Assembly: GCA_963665455.1 (NCBI GenBank)
Contig: OY762279.1
Span: forward strand, 4,650,001 to 4,714,000
Reading direction: 5' to 3'
DNA length: 64,000 nt
Source: VXNE01 sp963665455
GTDB lineage: Bacteria; Pseudomonadota; Gammaproteobacteria; Pseudomonadales; Azotimanducaceae
Positions 8,912-17,498 of the stretch are shown here, one piece after another; positions within the stretch are counted from its first letter, which is position 1, and every line of letters starts with the position of its first letter. Under the pieces are notes generated by a model. It had not been told where the DNA came from. It saw only the letters and a list, made by a program, of their open reading frames with translations, and ran no database searches. The translations under genes and the position numbers were made by a program.

Positions 8912-9047
8912 GTCTTGTGTGTCTCCCGCTCTCTTCCCGCCCGGTTGCTCGCCGGGCTGGCGCCTGCTGCTACTCTGCCGGCCAATCCGGCCCCCGTCCC
9001 ACTGCGTTCTCGGCATTTGCGCGTCTCGCGGAAATCGACTCCCGCGT

Positions 9048-9076
9048 ACTGTATATCCGTTCAGATAGAAGCGCAA
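9048..9076 (-). promoter_or_regulatory. recA promoter with LexA (SOS) box
   Basis: On the minus strand, CTGAACGGATATACAG (9064-9049) matches the gammaproteobacterial LexA site CTG-N10-CAG, with only one of the eight consensus arm bases (CTGT/ACAG) changed. TTGCGC (9076-9071) fits a -35, and TACAGT (9053-9048), 17 bases downstream, fits a -10 that overlaps the box, so LexA binding would block RNA polymerase. The gap from here to the recA ATG (8911) is about 135 bases. Confidence 0.8.
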
Positions 9077-9229
9077 GTGTCTTTCGTGTCCCCGGCGCGT
9101 CTAGCGGACCTTCGGCCAAAGACCGAAGGCGGACCGAAAACGCTCCGCACACGATACCCCAACCCAACACCAAAATACGGCCGCATTGCCGGTTTGGGCC
9201 GATTTCACACGGCCAATGCAGCCATCGCT

Positions 9230-9235
9230 TACAAT
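9230..9235 (+). promoter_or_regulatory. Possible mutS -10 element
   Basis: TACAAT lies 13 bases before the mutS ATG. No good -35 is seen at the right distance, and no Shine-Dalgarno precedes the ATG, so if this -10 is used the mutS message would have a very short or no leader. The rest of the recA-mutS gap (8912-9248) holds only the recA promoter. Confidence 0.3.
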
Positions 9236-9248
9236 CATTCGGCCGCCG

Positions 9249-11822
9249 ATGAACACCGCTCCCAACACCCCGATGATGCGCCAATACCTGCGCATCAAGG
9301 CCGAGCATGCGGACGCCCTGCTCTTCTACCGGATGGGCGATTTCTACGAGCTGTTCCACGGCGACGCCGAGGAGGCGTCGCGGCTGCTCGACATCACGCT
9401 GACGTCCCGGGGGCAATCGTCCGGCCGGCCCATTCCCATGTGCGGCGTGCCGTTCCACAGCGTGGACGCCTACCTCGTGAAGCTCGTGCGGATGGGGCGC
9501 ACCGTTGCGATCTGCGAGCAGATCGGCGATCCGGCGGCGAGCCGCGGCCCGGTCGAACGCCGGGTGACGCGGATCGTCACGCCCGGCACGCTCACCGAGG
9601 AGGGGTTGCTCGAGGCGAACCGGGACAGCGTGTTGGCGGGCATCCGCCCCGAGGGCTCGGGTTGGGGCCTGAGTTGGCTGAACCTCTCCTCGGGCGAGTT
9701 CCGCCTACGGGACTGCGGCGGGACCGCCGGCCTGCTCGCCGAACTCGACCGCATCGGCGCCACGGAGATCCTCGCCCCGGAGGACGTGGAGATCGGCCAC
9801 GAGCGGCCACTCACGCATCGTCCACCCCTGGATTTCGACCTGGAACTCGGGGAACGGCTGCTCGCGGAACACTTCGGCGTGCGCGACCTCGGCGGCTTCG
9901 GCATCGAGCCCGGCACCGGCGCCGTCGGTGCCGCCGCCGCCGTGCTGCGCTACGCCCGGGACGCGCAGCGGCAGCCCTTGGACTACATCGACTCCCTCGC
10001 CGTCTCCGAGGACGCGGAGCACGTCCTGCTCGATCCCGTCACGCGCCGCAACTTGGAGATCGACACGCGCCTGACGGACGGCGCATCGGCGGGAAGTTCA
10101 GGAGGCACGTTGTACGGCGTGTTGAACACGACCCGCACGCCCATGGGCGCCCGCCGCCTGCGCGGCTGGCTCCTGGCGCCGCTGCGCTCCCCGGCACGGG
10201 TCCGGCAACGCCACCGCGCCGTCACGGCCCTGGTCGACACCCACGCCTTCGAACGGCTGACACCCGTGCTCACCGAGGTCGGCGACCTCGAGCGCATCGT
10301 CACGCGCATCGCCCTCGGCAACGCGGGCCCACGCGACCTCGCCCGGCTACGCACGGCCCTCGCCGTCCTCCCCGACATCCGCGCGGAGGTGGAACCCCTG
10401 GACGCTCCCGCGTTGTGCGCCCAATTCGCAGACCTGCCGGATTTCGCCGACGAGCACGCCCTCCTCCAGCGCGCGGTCGTGGAGGCACCCCCCGCCGTGA
10501 TCCGCGACGGCGGGGTCATCGCCCGGGGCTACGACGAAGACCTGGACGGCTTGCGCGACCTGACGGAGAACGCAAGCAGCTTCCTGGCCGAGCTCGAAAC
10601 CCGCGAGCGCGAGCAGACGGGCATCGCGACGCTCAAGGTCGGCTACAACCGCGTGCACGGCTACTACATCGAGGTCGGCCGCGCGGCCGCGGACTCGGTA
10701 CCGGCCGAGTACGTGCGCCGCCAGACCCTGAAGAACGCGGAGCGCTACATCACCCCGGAACTCAAGCGCTTCGAGGACGCAGCGTTGACCAGCCAGGCGC
10801 GCGCGTTGAAGCGGGAGAAGCTCCTCTATGAGCAACTCGTCGCCCGGCTCGACGCCTCCGGCAAGCCCCTGCGCGCAGCCGCGGACGCCCTCGCCGCCCT
10901 GGACGTGCTCGCCGCCTTCGCGGAACGCTCCGAGAGCCTCGACCTGACGCTGCCGGAACTCTCGCAAGCCCCCGGCATCGAGATCGAGGCCGGCCGGCAC
11001 TTGGTCGTGGAGGCCGAAGCCGCCGGCCCGTTCGTGCCCAACGACGTCCGGCTCGACGACCGCCGACGAATGCTGATCGTCACCGGCCCCAACATGGGCG
11101 GCAAGTCCACCTACATGCGCCAGACAGCGTTGATCGCGCTCCTCGCCCACACCGGCTGCTTCGTGCCGGCGCGCGCGGCCAGGGTCGGCCCCATCGACCG
11201 CATCTTCACCCGCATCGGCGCCTCCGACGACCTGACGGGCGGGCGCTCGACGTTCATGGTGGAGATGACCGAAACCGCCAACATCCTGCACAACGCCACC
11301 GCCGAGAGCCTCGTGCTCCTCGACGAGATCGGCCGCGGCACAAGCACCTACGACGGACTCGCCCTGGCCTGGGCGACGGCGACCCATCTGGCTGCGACCC
11401 TGCGGGCGTTCACGATGTTCGCGACCCACTACTTCGAACTGACCACCCTCCCCGAGGAACTCGACGGGGTCGCGAACGTGCATCTCGACGCGACGGAACA
11501 CGCCGGCGACGTGGTGTTCCTGCACCTCGTGCGCGAGGGGCCGGCCAGCCAGAGCTACGGCGTCCAGGTGGCCAAGCTCGCCGGGGTGCCCGCGGGCGTT
11601 CTGGCGAGCGCCCGCGCCCGGCTGGCCGAACTCGAATCGGGCCACGGACCCGAGAATCCCCGCCAAGGCAGCCTGTTCGCCACGGTCGCCCCGGCACCTC
11701 CCGCGCCGCCGCCGGACGCGGTGCGCGAACGGCTAGCCGACGTGGAACCCGAGGAGCTGACCCCGCGCACCGCCCTGGATCTGATCTTCGAGCTGAAGGA
11801 GATCGCCGGGCGGAAAAACTGA
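9249..11822 (+). CDS. mutS: DNA mismatch repair protein MutS
   Basis: Recognises base mismatches and small loops and recruits MutL. 857 residues, normal for MutS1. The mismatch-reading Phe-x-Glu is in GDFYELF (F32, E34). The connector, lever and clamp regions follow, and the ATPase has GPNMGGKST (Walker A near 613), LLDEIGRGTSTYDG (Walker B and signature) and MFATHYFELT (H-loop). The C-terminus ends TPRTALDLIFELKEIA, like the P-loop dimer/tetramer tail of gamma MutS. ATG at 9249 gives a family-like start (MMRQYLRIKAEHADALLFYRM). It is divergent from recA and 65 bases ahead of fdxA, a common gammaproteobacterial pairing. Confidence 0.97.
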   Translation: MNTAPNTPMMRQYLRIKAEHADALLFYRMGDFYELFHGDAEEASRLLDITLTSRGQSSGRPIPMCGVPFHSVDAYLVKLVRMGRTVAICEQIGDPAASRGPVERRVTRIVTPGTLTEEGLLEANRDSVLAGIRPEGSGWGLSWLNLSSGEFRLRDCGGTAGLLAELDRIGATEILAPEDVEIGHERPLTHRPPLDFDLELGERLLAEHFGVRDLGGFGIEPGTGAVGAAAAVLRYARDAQRQPLDYIDSLAVSEDAEHVLLDPVTRRNLEIDTRLTDGASAGSSGGTLYGVLNTTRTPMGARRLRGWLLAPLRSPARVRQRHRAVTALVDTHAFERLTPVLTEVGDLERIVTRIALGNAGPRDLARLRTALAVLPDIRAEVEPLDAPALCAQFADLPDFADEHALLQRAVVEAPPAVIRDGGVIARGYDEDLDGLRDLTENASSFLAELETREREQTGIATLKVGYNRVHGYYIEVGRAAADSVPAEYVRRQTLKNAERYITPELKRFEDAALTSQARALKREKLLYEQLVARLDASGKPLRAAADALAALDVLAAFAERSESLDLTLPELSQAPGIEIEAGRHLVVEAEAAGPFVPNDVRLDDRRRMLIVTGPNMGGKSTYMRQTALIALLAHTGCFVPARAARVGPIDRIFTRIGASDDLTGGRSTFMVEMTETANILHNATAESLVLLDEIGRGTSTYDGLALAWATATHLAATLRAFTMFATHYFELTTLPEELDGVANVHLDATEHAGDVVFLHLVREGPASQSYGVQVAKLAGVPAGVLASARARLAELESGHGPENPRQGSLFATVAPAPPAPPPDAVRERLADVEPEELTPRTALDLIFELKEIAGRKN

Positions 11823-11887
11823 CCGCGCGCCTGTAGAATACGCGCCGCCGCGAGGCAGCCACGGCCTAGATTGACCGCGACCGAACC

Positions 11888-12211
11888 ATGACTTTCGTAA
11901 TCGGCGAAGCCTGCATCAAGTGCAAACTCACGGACTGCGTGGAGGTGTGTCCCGTCGACTGCTTCTACGAAGGCCCGAACATGCTCGTCATCCACCCCGA
12001 CGAGTGCATTGACTGCGCGCTCTGCGAACCCGAGTGCCCGGTGGAGGCCATCTACGCCGAGGACGAACTACCCGACGATCAGCAGGACTTCCTAGAACTG
12101 AACGCCGAACTCGCGGAAGTCTGGCCGAACATCACCGAAGCGAAGGATCCGCCCGACGACGAGGCGGACTGGCGGGAGGTGTCCAACAAGCGGGAGCTAC
12201 TCGAACGCTGA
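11888..12211 (+). CDS. fdxA: Ferredoxin FdxA, 7Fe-8S type
   Basis: Small soluble electron carrier with one 3Fe-4S and one 4Fe-4S cluster. The 107-residue product starts MTFVIGEACIKCKLTDCVEV; the first cluster motif CIKCKLTDCVEVCPVDC and the second CIDCALCEPECPVEAIY supply the cysteines, with the seven-iron pattern of Azotobacter/Pseudomonas-type ferredoxins. The C-terminal extension (FLELNAELAEVWPNITE) is typical of FdxA. It follows mutS on the same strand, as in Pseudomonas and relatives. In those genomes rpoS and nlpD come next; here nlpD is on the opposite strand and rpoS is missing from the window. Confidence 0.95.
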   Translation: MTFVIGEACIKCKLTDCVEVCPVDCFYEGPNMLVIHPDECIDCALCEPECPVEAIYAEDELPDDQQDFLELNAELAEVWPNITEAKDPPDDEADWREVSNKRELLER

Positions 12212-12248
12212 CGACCCAGCGGGGCTTCCGCGCAGCGCGGCCCGCGCC

Positions 12249-13160
12249 TCAGCGGCCGATCACCCGCCCCGGATCGATCGGCGAGCCATTCCTGCGCACC
12301 TCGAAATGGAGTTTGCGGTCCACCGGGCTGGTCCCGCCGATCGCGGCGAGCTGGGCGCCCCCGACGAGGTTGGCGCCCTCTGCGACGCTCGGATCCGCGT
12401 TCAGGCTGTACGCGGACAAGTATCCGCCGCCGTGCTCCACGATGACGAGATGGCGAAAGCCGGCGAGGCCCGGCCCCGCGTAGACCACCTGCCCGGGTGC
12501 CGCGACCACCACCGGACGGCCCGACGGCACACTGTAGTCCACGCCCTTGTTGTCCCCGCCGAACCCCCGTTCCGGCCGCACCTCCACGGGCCACCGCCAC
12601 CGCGCACCCGGGCCCCGGGCGGCCGTTTGCGCGGGAGCCGCCTGAGTCGGTTTCGGCGCCGGCCGCGCCTGCGGCACGTCGCCCTGCCGAGAGGGCGCCG
12701 GCGCGGTCGGCCGCGGGGCCGTTTCGGGCACGTTGGGCGCGCGCACGACGGGCGTCGTGGGCGTTACGGTGCGACGCGGCGCGGTCGTGCGCACGCTGTC
12801 CGGGGATGCCGGTACCGGCCGCGCCGGCACGGGCGCCTCGCGAGCCGGGCCACCAGCGTCCACCGCCGGGGAACCGCCCGGCCGCAGCACCAGCGTCTGC
12901 CCCGGATAAATGGTGTAGGGCGGCCCGATGCCGTTCCACCGCGCGACCGCCACGTAGTCGAGACCGAAACGCCAGGCGATGGCGTAGAGCGAGTCTCTCG
13001 GCCGCACGACATAGCTGGCCGGTGCCGGGTCGCCCACGGGCCTGGAACGCTCCACCACCGGTGCCGGGGTCTCGGCGATCGGCGTCGTGCAGCCGCCGAG
13101 GGCCAGGACGGCCAGAACGGCGAGCACCCACGACGTTACGGATGTTCGGGGGACACGCAT
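12249..13160 (-). CDS. nlpD: NlpD-like lipoprotein, LysM plus degenerate LytM domain
   Basis: Outer-membrane lipoprotein that activates septal amidases for daughter-cell separation. A signal peptide ends in lipobox LGGC (C24). LysM spans about 49-94 (SYVVRPRDSLYAIAWRFGL, ending YPGQTLVLRP). A Pro/Ala/Thr-rich linker follows, then a LytM (peptidase M23) domain from about 195. The metal-binding residues of active M23 enzymes are lost: the first site reads NKGVDYS with Asn for His, and the HxH site reads YSLN. This agrees with NlpD, whose LytM domain is catalytically dead and works by activating AmiC. It is the last gene of the pyrG operon, 4 bases after the DUF368 gene. Confidence 0.9.
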   Translation of the reverse strand: MRVPRTSVTSWVLAVLAVLALGGCTTPIAETPAPVVERSRPVGDPAPASYVVRPRDSLYAIAWRFGLDYVAVARWNGIGPPYTIYPGQTLVLRPGGSPAVDAGGPAREAPVPARPVPASPDSVRTTAPRRTVTPTTPVVRAPNVPETAPRPTAPAPSRQGDVPQARPAPKPTQAAPAQTAARGPGARWRWPVEVRPERGFGGDNKGVDYSVPSGRPVVVAAPGQVVYAGPGLAGFRHLVIVEHGGGYLSAYSLNADPSVAEGANLVGGAQLAAIGGTSPVDRKLHFEVRRNGSPIDPGRVIGR

Positions 13161-13164
13161 GGGC

Positions 13165-14037
13165 TTACTCTCCTCCCGTCCTGCCGAGCCACAGGACTAG
13201 CGCGGTACAACCTAGTCCCGCGAGCGCGGCGAGCGCCACGCCGAACAACATGGGATCGTTCCCGGTCGCGAGCCGATACGCGTCCGGCGAGAGCAGCGCG
13301 TCGTCCGCGCGCCACGGCCACAGGCGCAGCAGGGAGCCGGCCATCAGGCCCGTCAGGGTCGCGAGCACGGCGCGCCGGAAACGGCGCAGCAGCAGCGTGA
13401 CGACCTTGGCGAAGAGCAATAGTCCCGCCACCATGCCGGCCCCCGCCGCCGCGAGGATGTCGAGCCGCAGGTTGTTCACCGCGTCCACGAAGGGTTGATA
13501 CAGGCCGAGCAGCAGCAGCACGAATGCCCCGGAGACCCCGGGCAGCATCCACGCCGCGGTCGCCAGGCCACCGCCCAGGAAGAATCGCAGGTGGCCCGGC
13601 TCGGCGGTCGTGGCACCGAGGGTCGCGAATACGGCGCCGGCCACGAACCCGGCGACCCCGAACGACGCCGCGTGGCGCAGGCCGAGGCGGCGCCCGAGAT
13701 GCCAGGCCGAGCCGCCGATCAGACCGAAGAAGAAGCTCCAGACGAGGAGCCCGTGAACCTCCAGCAGATAGCCGATCACCCGCGCCGTGGCGAGGTAGCC
13801 GACCAACATGCCGGCCGCGAGCACGCCGAGGAAGCCCAGGTCGTGGACGCGCCGATCCCCCCCTCGCACAAACGCCCACACCGCGCCCGGCGACCAACTC
13901 GCGAGCGCGGCGAGCAGCCGTTCGTAGATGCCGGTGATGAAGGCGACCGTGCCTCCGGAAACGCCCGGGATCACCTCCACGACGCCCATGGCGACCCCGC
14001 GCGCGAACACGCCGGCAGGGCGCGGCTCGGGATTCAT
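13165..14037 (-). CDS. DUF368 membrane protein, PopT-like undecaprenyl-phosphate translocase
   Basis: Polytopic inner-membrane protein of 290 residues in the DUF368 family, whose studied members (PopT) return undecaprenyl phosphate across the membrane for reuse in peptidoglycan and surface polymer assembly. The N-terminal signature GVVEVIPGVSGGTVAFITGIYERLL is clear, and a second related half contains WMLPGVSGAFVLLLLGLYQP, so the family's two PGVSG repeats are present. Several hydrophobic helices follow (YLLEVHGLLVWSFFFGLIGG, LAALAGLGCTALVLWLG). It overlaps truD by 4 bases (ATGA) and precedes nlpD by 4. Being in an operon with ftsB, eno and nlpD suits an envelope role; the transport function is inferred from the family. 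Confidence 0.87.
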   Translation of the reverse strand: MNPEPRPAGVFARGVAMGVVEVIPGVSGGTVAFITGIYERLLAALASWSPGAVWAFVRGGDRRVHDLGFLGVLAAGMLVGYLATARVIGYLLEVHGLLVWSFFFGLIGGSAWHLGRRLGLRHAASFGVAGFVAGAVFATLGATTAEPGHLRFFLGGGLATAAWMLPGVSGAFVLLLLGLYQPFVDAVNNLRLDILAAAGAGMVAGLLLFAKVVTLLLRRFRRAVLATLTGLMAGSLLRLWPWRADDALLSPDAYRLATGNDPMLFGVALAALAGLGCTALVLWLGRTGGE

Positions 14038-15029
14038 GCCGCGACGCGCCCGGTGGCCGCGGACGCCGGTGCTTGGTCGCCCCGCCCGGCGTCCCGGAAC
14101 GCGCCCACTTCACGCAGGACGCTCGTGGCATAGGTACCCTTCGGTAGGACGAACTCGACGGTGAGGAGCTCGTCGTCGAGGGCCCAGGAAAGGTCCGCCG
14201 GGACGACGCGGAGGACGCGCCGCTCGTGCCGCAGACCGACGTGTTCCAAGGCGTCCGATAGGTCGGCGTACCCCGCGGCCACCTCGCCCTCGAGGCACCC
14301 GGCGGCACCCGTGCTCGGCGGCGAGCCCCGTCCCCAGAGGGGTCCCGACGGGGCCCCCTCGAGCAACGCCTCGCCGGGGAGCGCACTCCGCCAGGAGCCG
14401 TCCGCCACGCGCCGGCCGAGGACTTCGTTGAAGAGAAAGCCGCGCAGGCTCGACAGGTGCAGCCCCCGCGTGAAGCGCGGCACCCGGGGCCGTCCGTCCC
14501 GAATCCACTCGCGGGCGGCGGCCACGTTGCCCCCGGCGAAGCCGAAACGCTGGTTGCCGAAGTAGTTGGGCGCGCCGGTGCCGCGCATTCGCCCGAGGTG
14601 CGTCTCCACGTCGCCACGGACGCCCCGCACCCGAATCCGGAAGCGGTTCGAGCGCAAGGCGCCGCGACGCAGCTTGCGGGCATGCCGCTCCCGGCGCAGC
14701 ACTCGGACATCCGGGCCCAGCTCCACGATTTCATTCACGGGGCCGCGCACGCTGAACCACTGCCGCGCCAAGGCATGGCGGTCCTTCATGCCCGCATAGG
14801 ACACATCCATCCGCCGCACGCCGCACGCCCCGGCGAGCCGCCGTTGCACCTCGGCGGTGGTGACGCCGCGCTTCTCCAGGAACAGATAGAGATGCTCCCC
14901 GGCGCCGGACGGCTCGTGGTCCAGGGACTCGGTGACGTCGAAATCCTCCGGCGTGGCGCGCAGGATCCCCGACGCGGCGGCGGCGCCGGCATTGGCCGGC
15001 GGCCAGCCCGGGGGCCACCACCCGGTCAC
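14034..15029 (-). CDS. truD: tRNA pseudouridine(13) synthase TruD
   Basis: Isomerises uridine 13 in the D-loop of tRNA-Glu. The 331-residue product has the catalytic segment VSYAGMKDRHALARQWFSV (nucleophile Asp of GMKDRHA), the N-terminal PEDFDVTESLDHEPSGAGEHLYL, and NYFGNQRFG in the middle, all TruD hallmarks. The start is a GTG at 15029 whose TGA overlap joins it to ftsB (GTGA). The order ftsB-truD-DUF368 differs from the usual ftsB-ispD-ispF-truD-surE, so ispD and ispF have been lost from, or were never in, this operon. Confidence 0.94.
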   Translation of the reverse strand: MTGWWPPGWPPANAGAAAASGILRATPEDFDVTESLDHEPSGAGEHLYLFLEKRGVTTAEVQRRLAGACGVRRMDVSYAGMKDRHALARQWFSVRGPVNEIVELGPDVRVLRRERHARKLRRGALRSNRFRIRVRGVRGDVETHLGRMRGTGAPNYFGNQRFGFAGGNVAAAREWIRDGRPRVPRFTRGLHLSSLRGFLFNEVLGRRVADGSWRSALPGEALLEGAPSGPLWGRGSPPSTGAAGCLEGEVAAGYADLSDALEHVGLRHERRVLRVVPADLSWALDDELLTVEFVLPKGTYATSVLREVGAFRDAGRGDQAPASAATGRVAA

Positions 15030-15328
15030 CGGGAAACGGCCGGGGCGTCGTCCTCGTCCACGACGAGGTAGAACGTCTCCCCCTCCACCACCATGCCGAG
15101 GTCCGTGCGCGCCCGCGCCTCGACGGCCTCGAGCCCGGACTTGAGCGCCTGCACCTCCGCCGCCAGCACGCGGTTGCGCTGTTCGAGCCGCGCGTTCAGG
15201 CGCTGCTCCCGCTCAATGGCGTCGTCCAGCGCCCGGGACGCCAGGTAGCCGGAGTCTCCATACCAATAGCCGTACTGCAGCGCCCCGACGACCAGCAACC
15301 CGAGCAGGAAGAACACGAAGCGGCTCAT
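15026..15328 (-). CDS. ftsB: Divisome protein FtsB
   Basis: Single-pass inner-membrane protein that forms the FtsQLB complex controlling septal peptidoglycan synthesis. The 100-residue product has one transmembrane helix at about 4-20 (FVFFLLGLLVVGALQYGYW), then YGDSGYLASRALDDAI, and a leucine-rich coiled coil (EQRLNARLEQRNRVLAAEVQ) ending with VEARARTDLGMVVEGETFY, the FtsB pattern of ARxELGMI-GE-FY. It sits directly behind eno (4-base overlap), the conserved eno-ftsB pair. Confidence 0.94.
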   Translation of the reverse strand: MSRFVFFLLGLLVVGALQYGYWYGDSGYLASRALDDAIEREQRLNARLEQRNRVLAAEVQALKSGLEAVEARARTDLGMVVEGETFYLVVDEDDAPAVSR

Positions 15329-16635
15329 CGTGCCTCCGCCCAGGCCCGCAGCTCGGCACCGCCGCGATACACGGCCGCCTCGCCGAGTTGTTCCTCGATG
15401 TACAGCAGCCGGTTGTACTTGGCCACCCGGTCCGAGCGGGACAGGCTCCCGGTCTTGATCTGCCCGGCGCCGGTCCCGACCGCGAGGTCCGCGATCGTCG
15501 TGTCCTCGGTCTCCCCCGAGCGGTGGGACACCACCGTGGCGAAGCCCTGCTCCTGCGCCATGCGCAGCGTTTCGAGGGTCTCGGAGAGCGTGCCGATCTG
15601 GTTCGGCTTGACGAGGATCGCGTTCGCGGCCCCCGTTCCAAGGCCGCGCTCCAAGTACTCCGTGTTGGTGACGAAGAGGTCGTCCCCCACCAACTGCACC
15701 CGCTCGCCGAGCTCCCGGGTCAGGGCGGCCCAGCCGTCCCAGTCGTCCTCGTCCATGCCGTCCTCGATGGAGGCGATGGGGTGCCGCGCCACCAAGTCGC
15801 CGAGCCAGGCGCGAAAGCCGGCGGCGTCGAGGCGGGCGTCCTCGCCCGCGAGCACGTAGCGCCCGTCCTCGTGGAACTCCGATGCGGCGCAGTCGAGGGC
15901 CAGCACGACGTCCCGGCCCAGGTCGTAACCCGCGCGCTGCACCGCGCGGGACACGCGCTCCAGCGCCGCCGCATTCGAGGGCAGGTCCGGGGCGAAGCCC
16001 CCCTCGTCGCCCACCGCCGTGGACAGCCCCTCCTCGCGCAGCACGGCCTGCAGCGCGTGGAACACCTCGACCCCACAACGCACGGCCTCCCGAAAGCTCG
16101 GCGCGCCCACCGGTTGCACCATGAACTCCTGGATGTCCACGTTGTTGTCCGCGTGCGCGCCGCCGTTCAGGATGTTCATCATCGGGACCGGCAATCGCAC
16201 CCCGCCCCCGGCACCGCCACCGTGCAGCGCCTCGACGTGGCGGAACAACGGCACGCCACCGGCCGCGGCGGCGGCCTTGGCCACGGCCAGCGACACGGCG
16301 AGTATTGCGTTGGCCCCGAGGCGGGCCTTGTTGGGCGAGCCATCGAGTTCGATCATGGTCCGGTCGATGGCTTGTTGGTCCGCGGCGTCCATGCCCCGCA
16401 GCGCCGGCGCGATGTCCCGCAGCACCCCGGCCACGGCCCCGGTCACGCCCCGGCCTCCGTAGCGGGACGGGTCTCCATCGCGCAGCTCCAGGGCCTCCCG
16501 GGCACCGGTGGACGCGCCCGACGGGGCCAACGCCGTGCCGAACGCGCCGTCGCGCAGCACCACGTCCGCCTGCACCGTCGGATTGCCTCGGGAGTCGAGC
16601 GCCTCCCGGGCGAGCACCGTCTCGATGACGCTCAC
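15325..16635 (-). CDS. eno: Enolase
   Basis: Interconverts 2-phosphoglycerate and phosphoenolpyruvate in glycolysis. 436 residues, close to the usual 430. Visible: EALDSRGNPTVQADV at the start, GASTG loop, PVPMMNILNGGAHADNNVD, VGDEGGFAPDL (catalytic Glu loop), metal ligands in ALDCAASEF, SIEDGMDEDDW and VGDDLFVTN, the catalytic Lys in LVKPNQIGTL, and SHRSGETEDTTIADLAV. GTG at 16635 with GGGAGGG upstream gives the family N-terminus; the frame stays open further but into kdsA. It overlaps kdsA's end by 4 bases. Confidence 0.97.
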   Translation of the reverse strand: MSVIETVLAREALDSRGNPTVQADVVLRDGAFGTALAPSGASTGAREALELRDGDPSRYGGRGVTGAVAGVLRDIAPALRGMDAADQQAIDRTMIELDGSPNKARLGANAILAVSLAVAKAAAAAGGVPLFRHVEALHGGGAGGGVRLPVPMMNILNGGAHADNNVDIQEFMVQPVGAPSFREAVRCGVEVFHALQAVLREEGLSTAVGDEGGFAPDLPSNAAALERVSRAVQRAGYDLGRDVVLALDCAASEFHEDGRYVLAGEDARLDAAGFRAWLGDLVARHPIASIEDGMDEDDWDGWAALTRELGERVQLVGDDLFVTNTEYLERGLGTGAANAILVKPNQIGTLSETLETLRMAQEQGFATVVSHRSGETEDTTIADLAVGTGAGQIKTGSLSRSDRVAKYNRLLYIEEQLGEAAVYRGGAELRAWAEAR

Positions 16636-17498
16636 GGTTGGCCCTCCCGCGGCACCGCTGCGGCCCCGGGACCATCCTCCAGGTAGCCTCGGGCCTTGAC
16701 CACCCCATCGATCGCCACGAGGCCATCGAGCAGCTCCGCCATGCGGTCGAGGGGCCAGGAGTTGGGGCCGTCGGAGAGGGCCTCCGCCGGGCGCGGGTGC
16801 GTCTCCATGAACACGCCCGCGACCCCCGCCGCCACCGCGGCCCGGGCCAGCACCGGCACCATTTCGCGCTGCCCGCCCGACGTCTCCCCCCGTCCCCCCG
16901 GCATCTGCACCGAATGCGTGGCGTCGTAGACGACCGGGCAGCCGGTCTCGCGCATGATGGCGAGGGAGCGCATGTCGGAGACGAGGTTGTTGTAGCCGAA
17001 GCTCGCGCCGCGCTCGCATACGAGGATGTCGTCGTTGCCCGTGGCGCGCGCCTTGTTGACCACGTGGCGCATGTCGCCCGGCGCCAGGAACTGTCCCTTC
17101 TTGATGTTCACGGGCTTCCGTTGGGCGCAGACGTTGGTGATGAAGTTGGTCTGGCGGCACAGGAACGCGGGGGTCTGGAGCACCGCGACGACCTCGGCCA
17201 CCTCGTCCAGGGGGGTGTCCTCGTGCACGTCCGTGAGCACGGGCACGCCCACCTCGTCGCGCACGCGTTCCAGGATGCGCAGCCCTTCTTCGACGCCGGG
17301 ACCCCGATAGCTCGTGTGGGACGAACGATTCGCCTTGTCGAAGGAGCTCTTGTAGATGAACGGCACGTCGGCCGCATCCGCGATCTCCTTCAGGCGCGAC
17401 GACGTGTCGAGGGCGAGCGCCTCGTTCTCGATCACGCACGGCCCCGCGATCAGGAAGAGGGGTTCGCGGTTGCCGACTTCAAAGGTGGCGAGCTTCAT
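16632..17498 (-). CDS. kdsA: 3-deoxy-8-phosphooctulonate synthase
   Basis: Condenses phosphoenolpyruvate with arabinose 5-phosphate to Kdo 8-phosphate, precursor of the inner core of LPS. 288 residues. Motifs: LFLIAGPCVIENEALA, FIYKSSFDKANRSS, VLTDVHEDTPLDEVAEVV, AFLCRQTNF, NIKKGQFLAPGDM and VVYDATHSVQMPGG. The start ATG overlaps the pyrG TAA by one base (TAATG). An Asn is found at the place where metal-dependent KdsA enzymes have Cys (AGPCVIENE has Cys at C of GPC as in all; the metal-class call needs an alignment). The pyrG-kdsA-eno order is typical of gammaproteobacteria. Confidence 0.95.
   Translation of the reverse strand: MKLATFEVGNREPLFLIAGPCVIENEALALDTSSRLKEIADAADVPFIYKSSFDKANRSSHTSYRGPGVEEGLRILERVRDEVGVPVLTDVHEDTPLDEVAEVVAVLQTPAFLCRQTNFITNVCAQRKPVNIKKGQFLAPGDMRHVVNKARATGNDDILVCERGASFGYNNLVSDMRSLAIMRETGCPVVYDATHSVQMPGGRGETSGGQREMVPVLARAAVAAGVAGVFMETHPRPAEALSDGPNSWPLDRMAELLDGLVAIDGVVKARGYLEDGPGAAAVPREGQP

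Noticed and set aside
7907..10831. Very long open frame on the plus strand across recA and into mutS
   Set aside because: It is the opposite-strand or out-of-frame shadow of two certain genes; the protein text is Arg/Ala/His-rich without motifs, a usual artefact of GC-rich DNA.
12212..12248. Terminator between convergent fdxA and nlpD
   Set aside because: The 37-base gap is GC-rich but shows no clear stem with a T-run on either strand.
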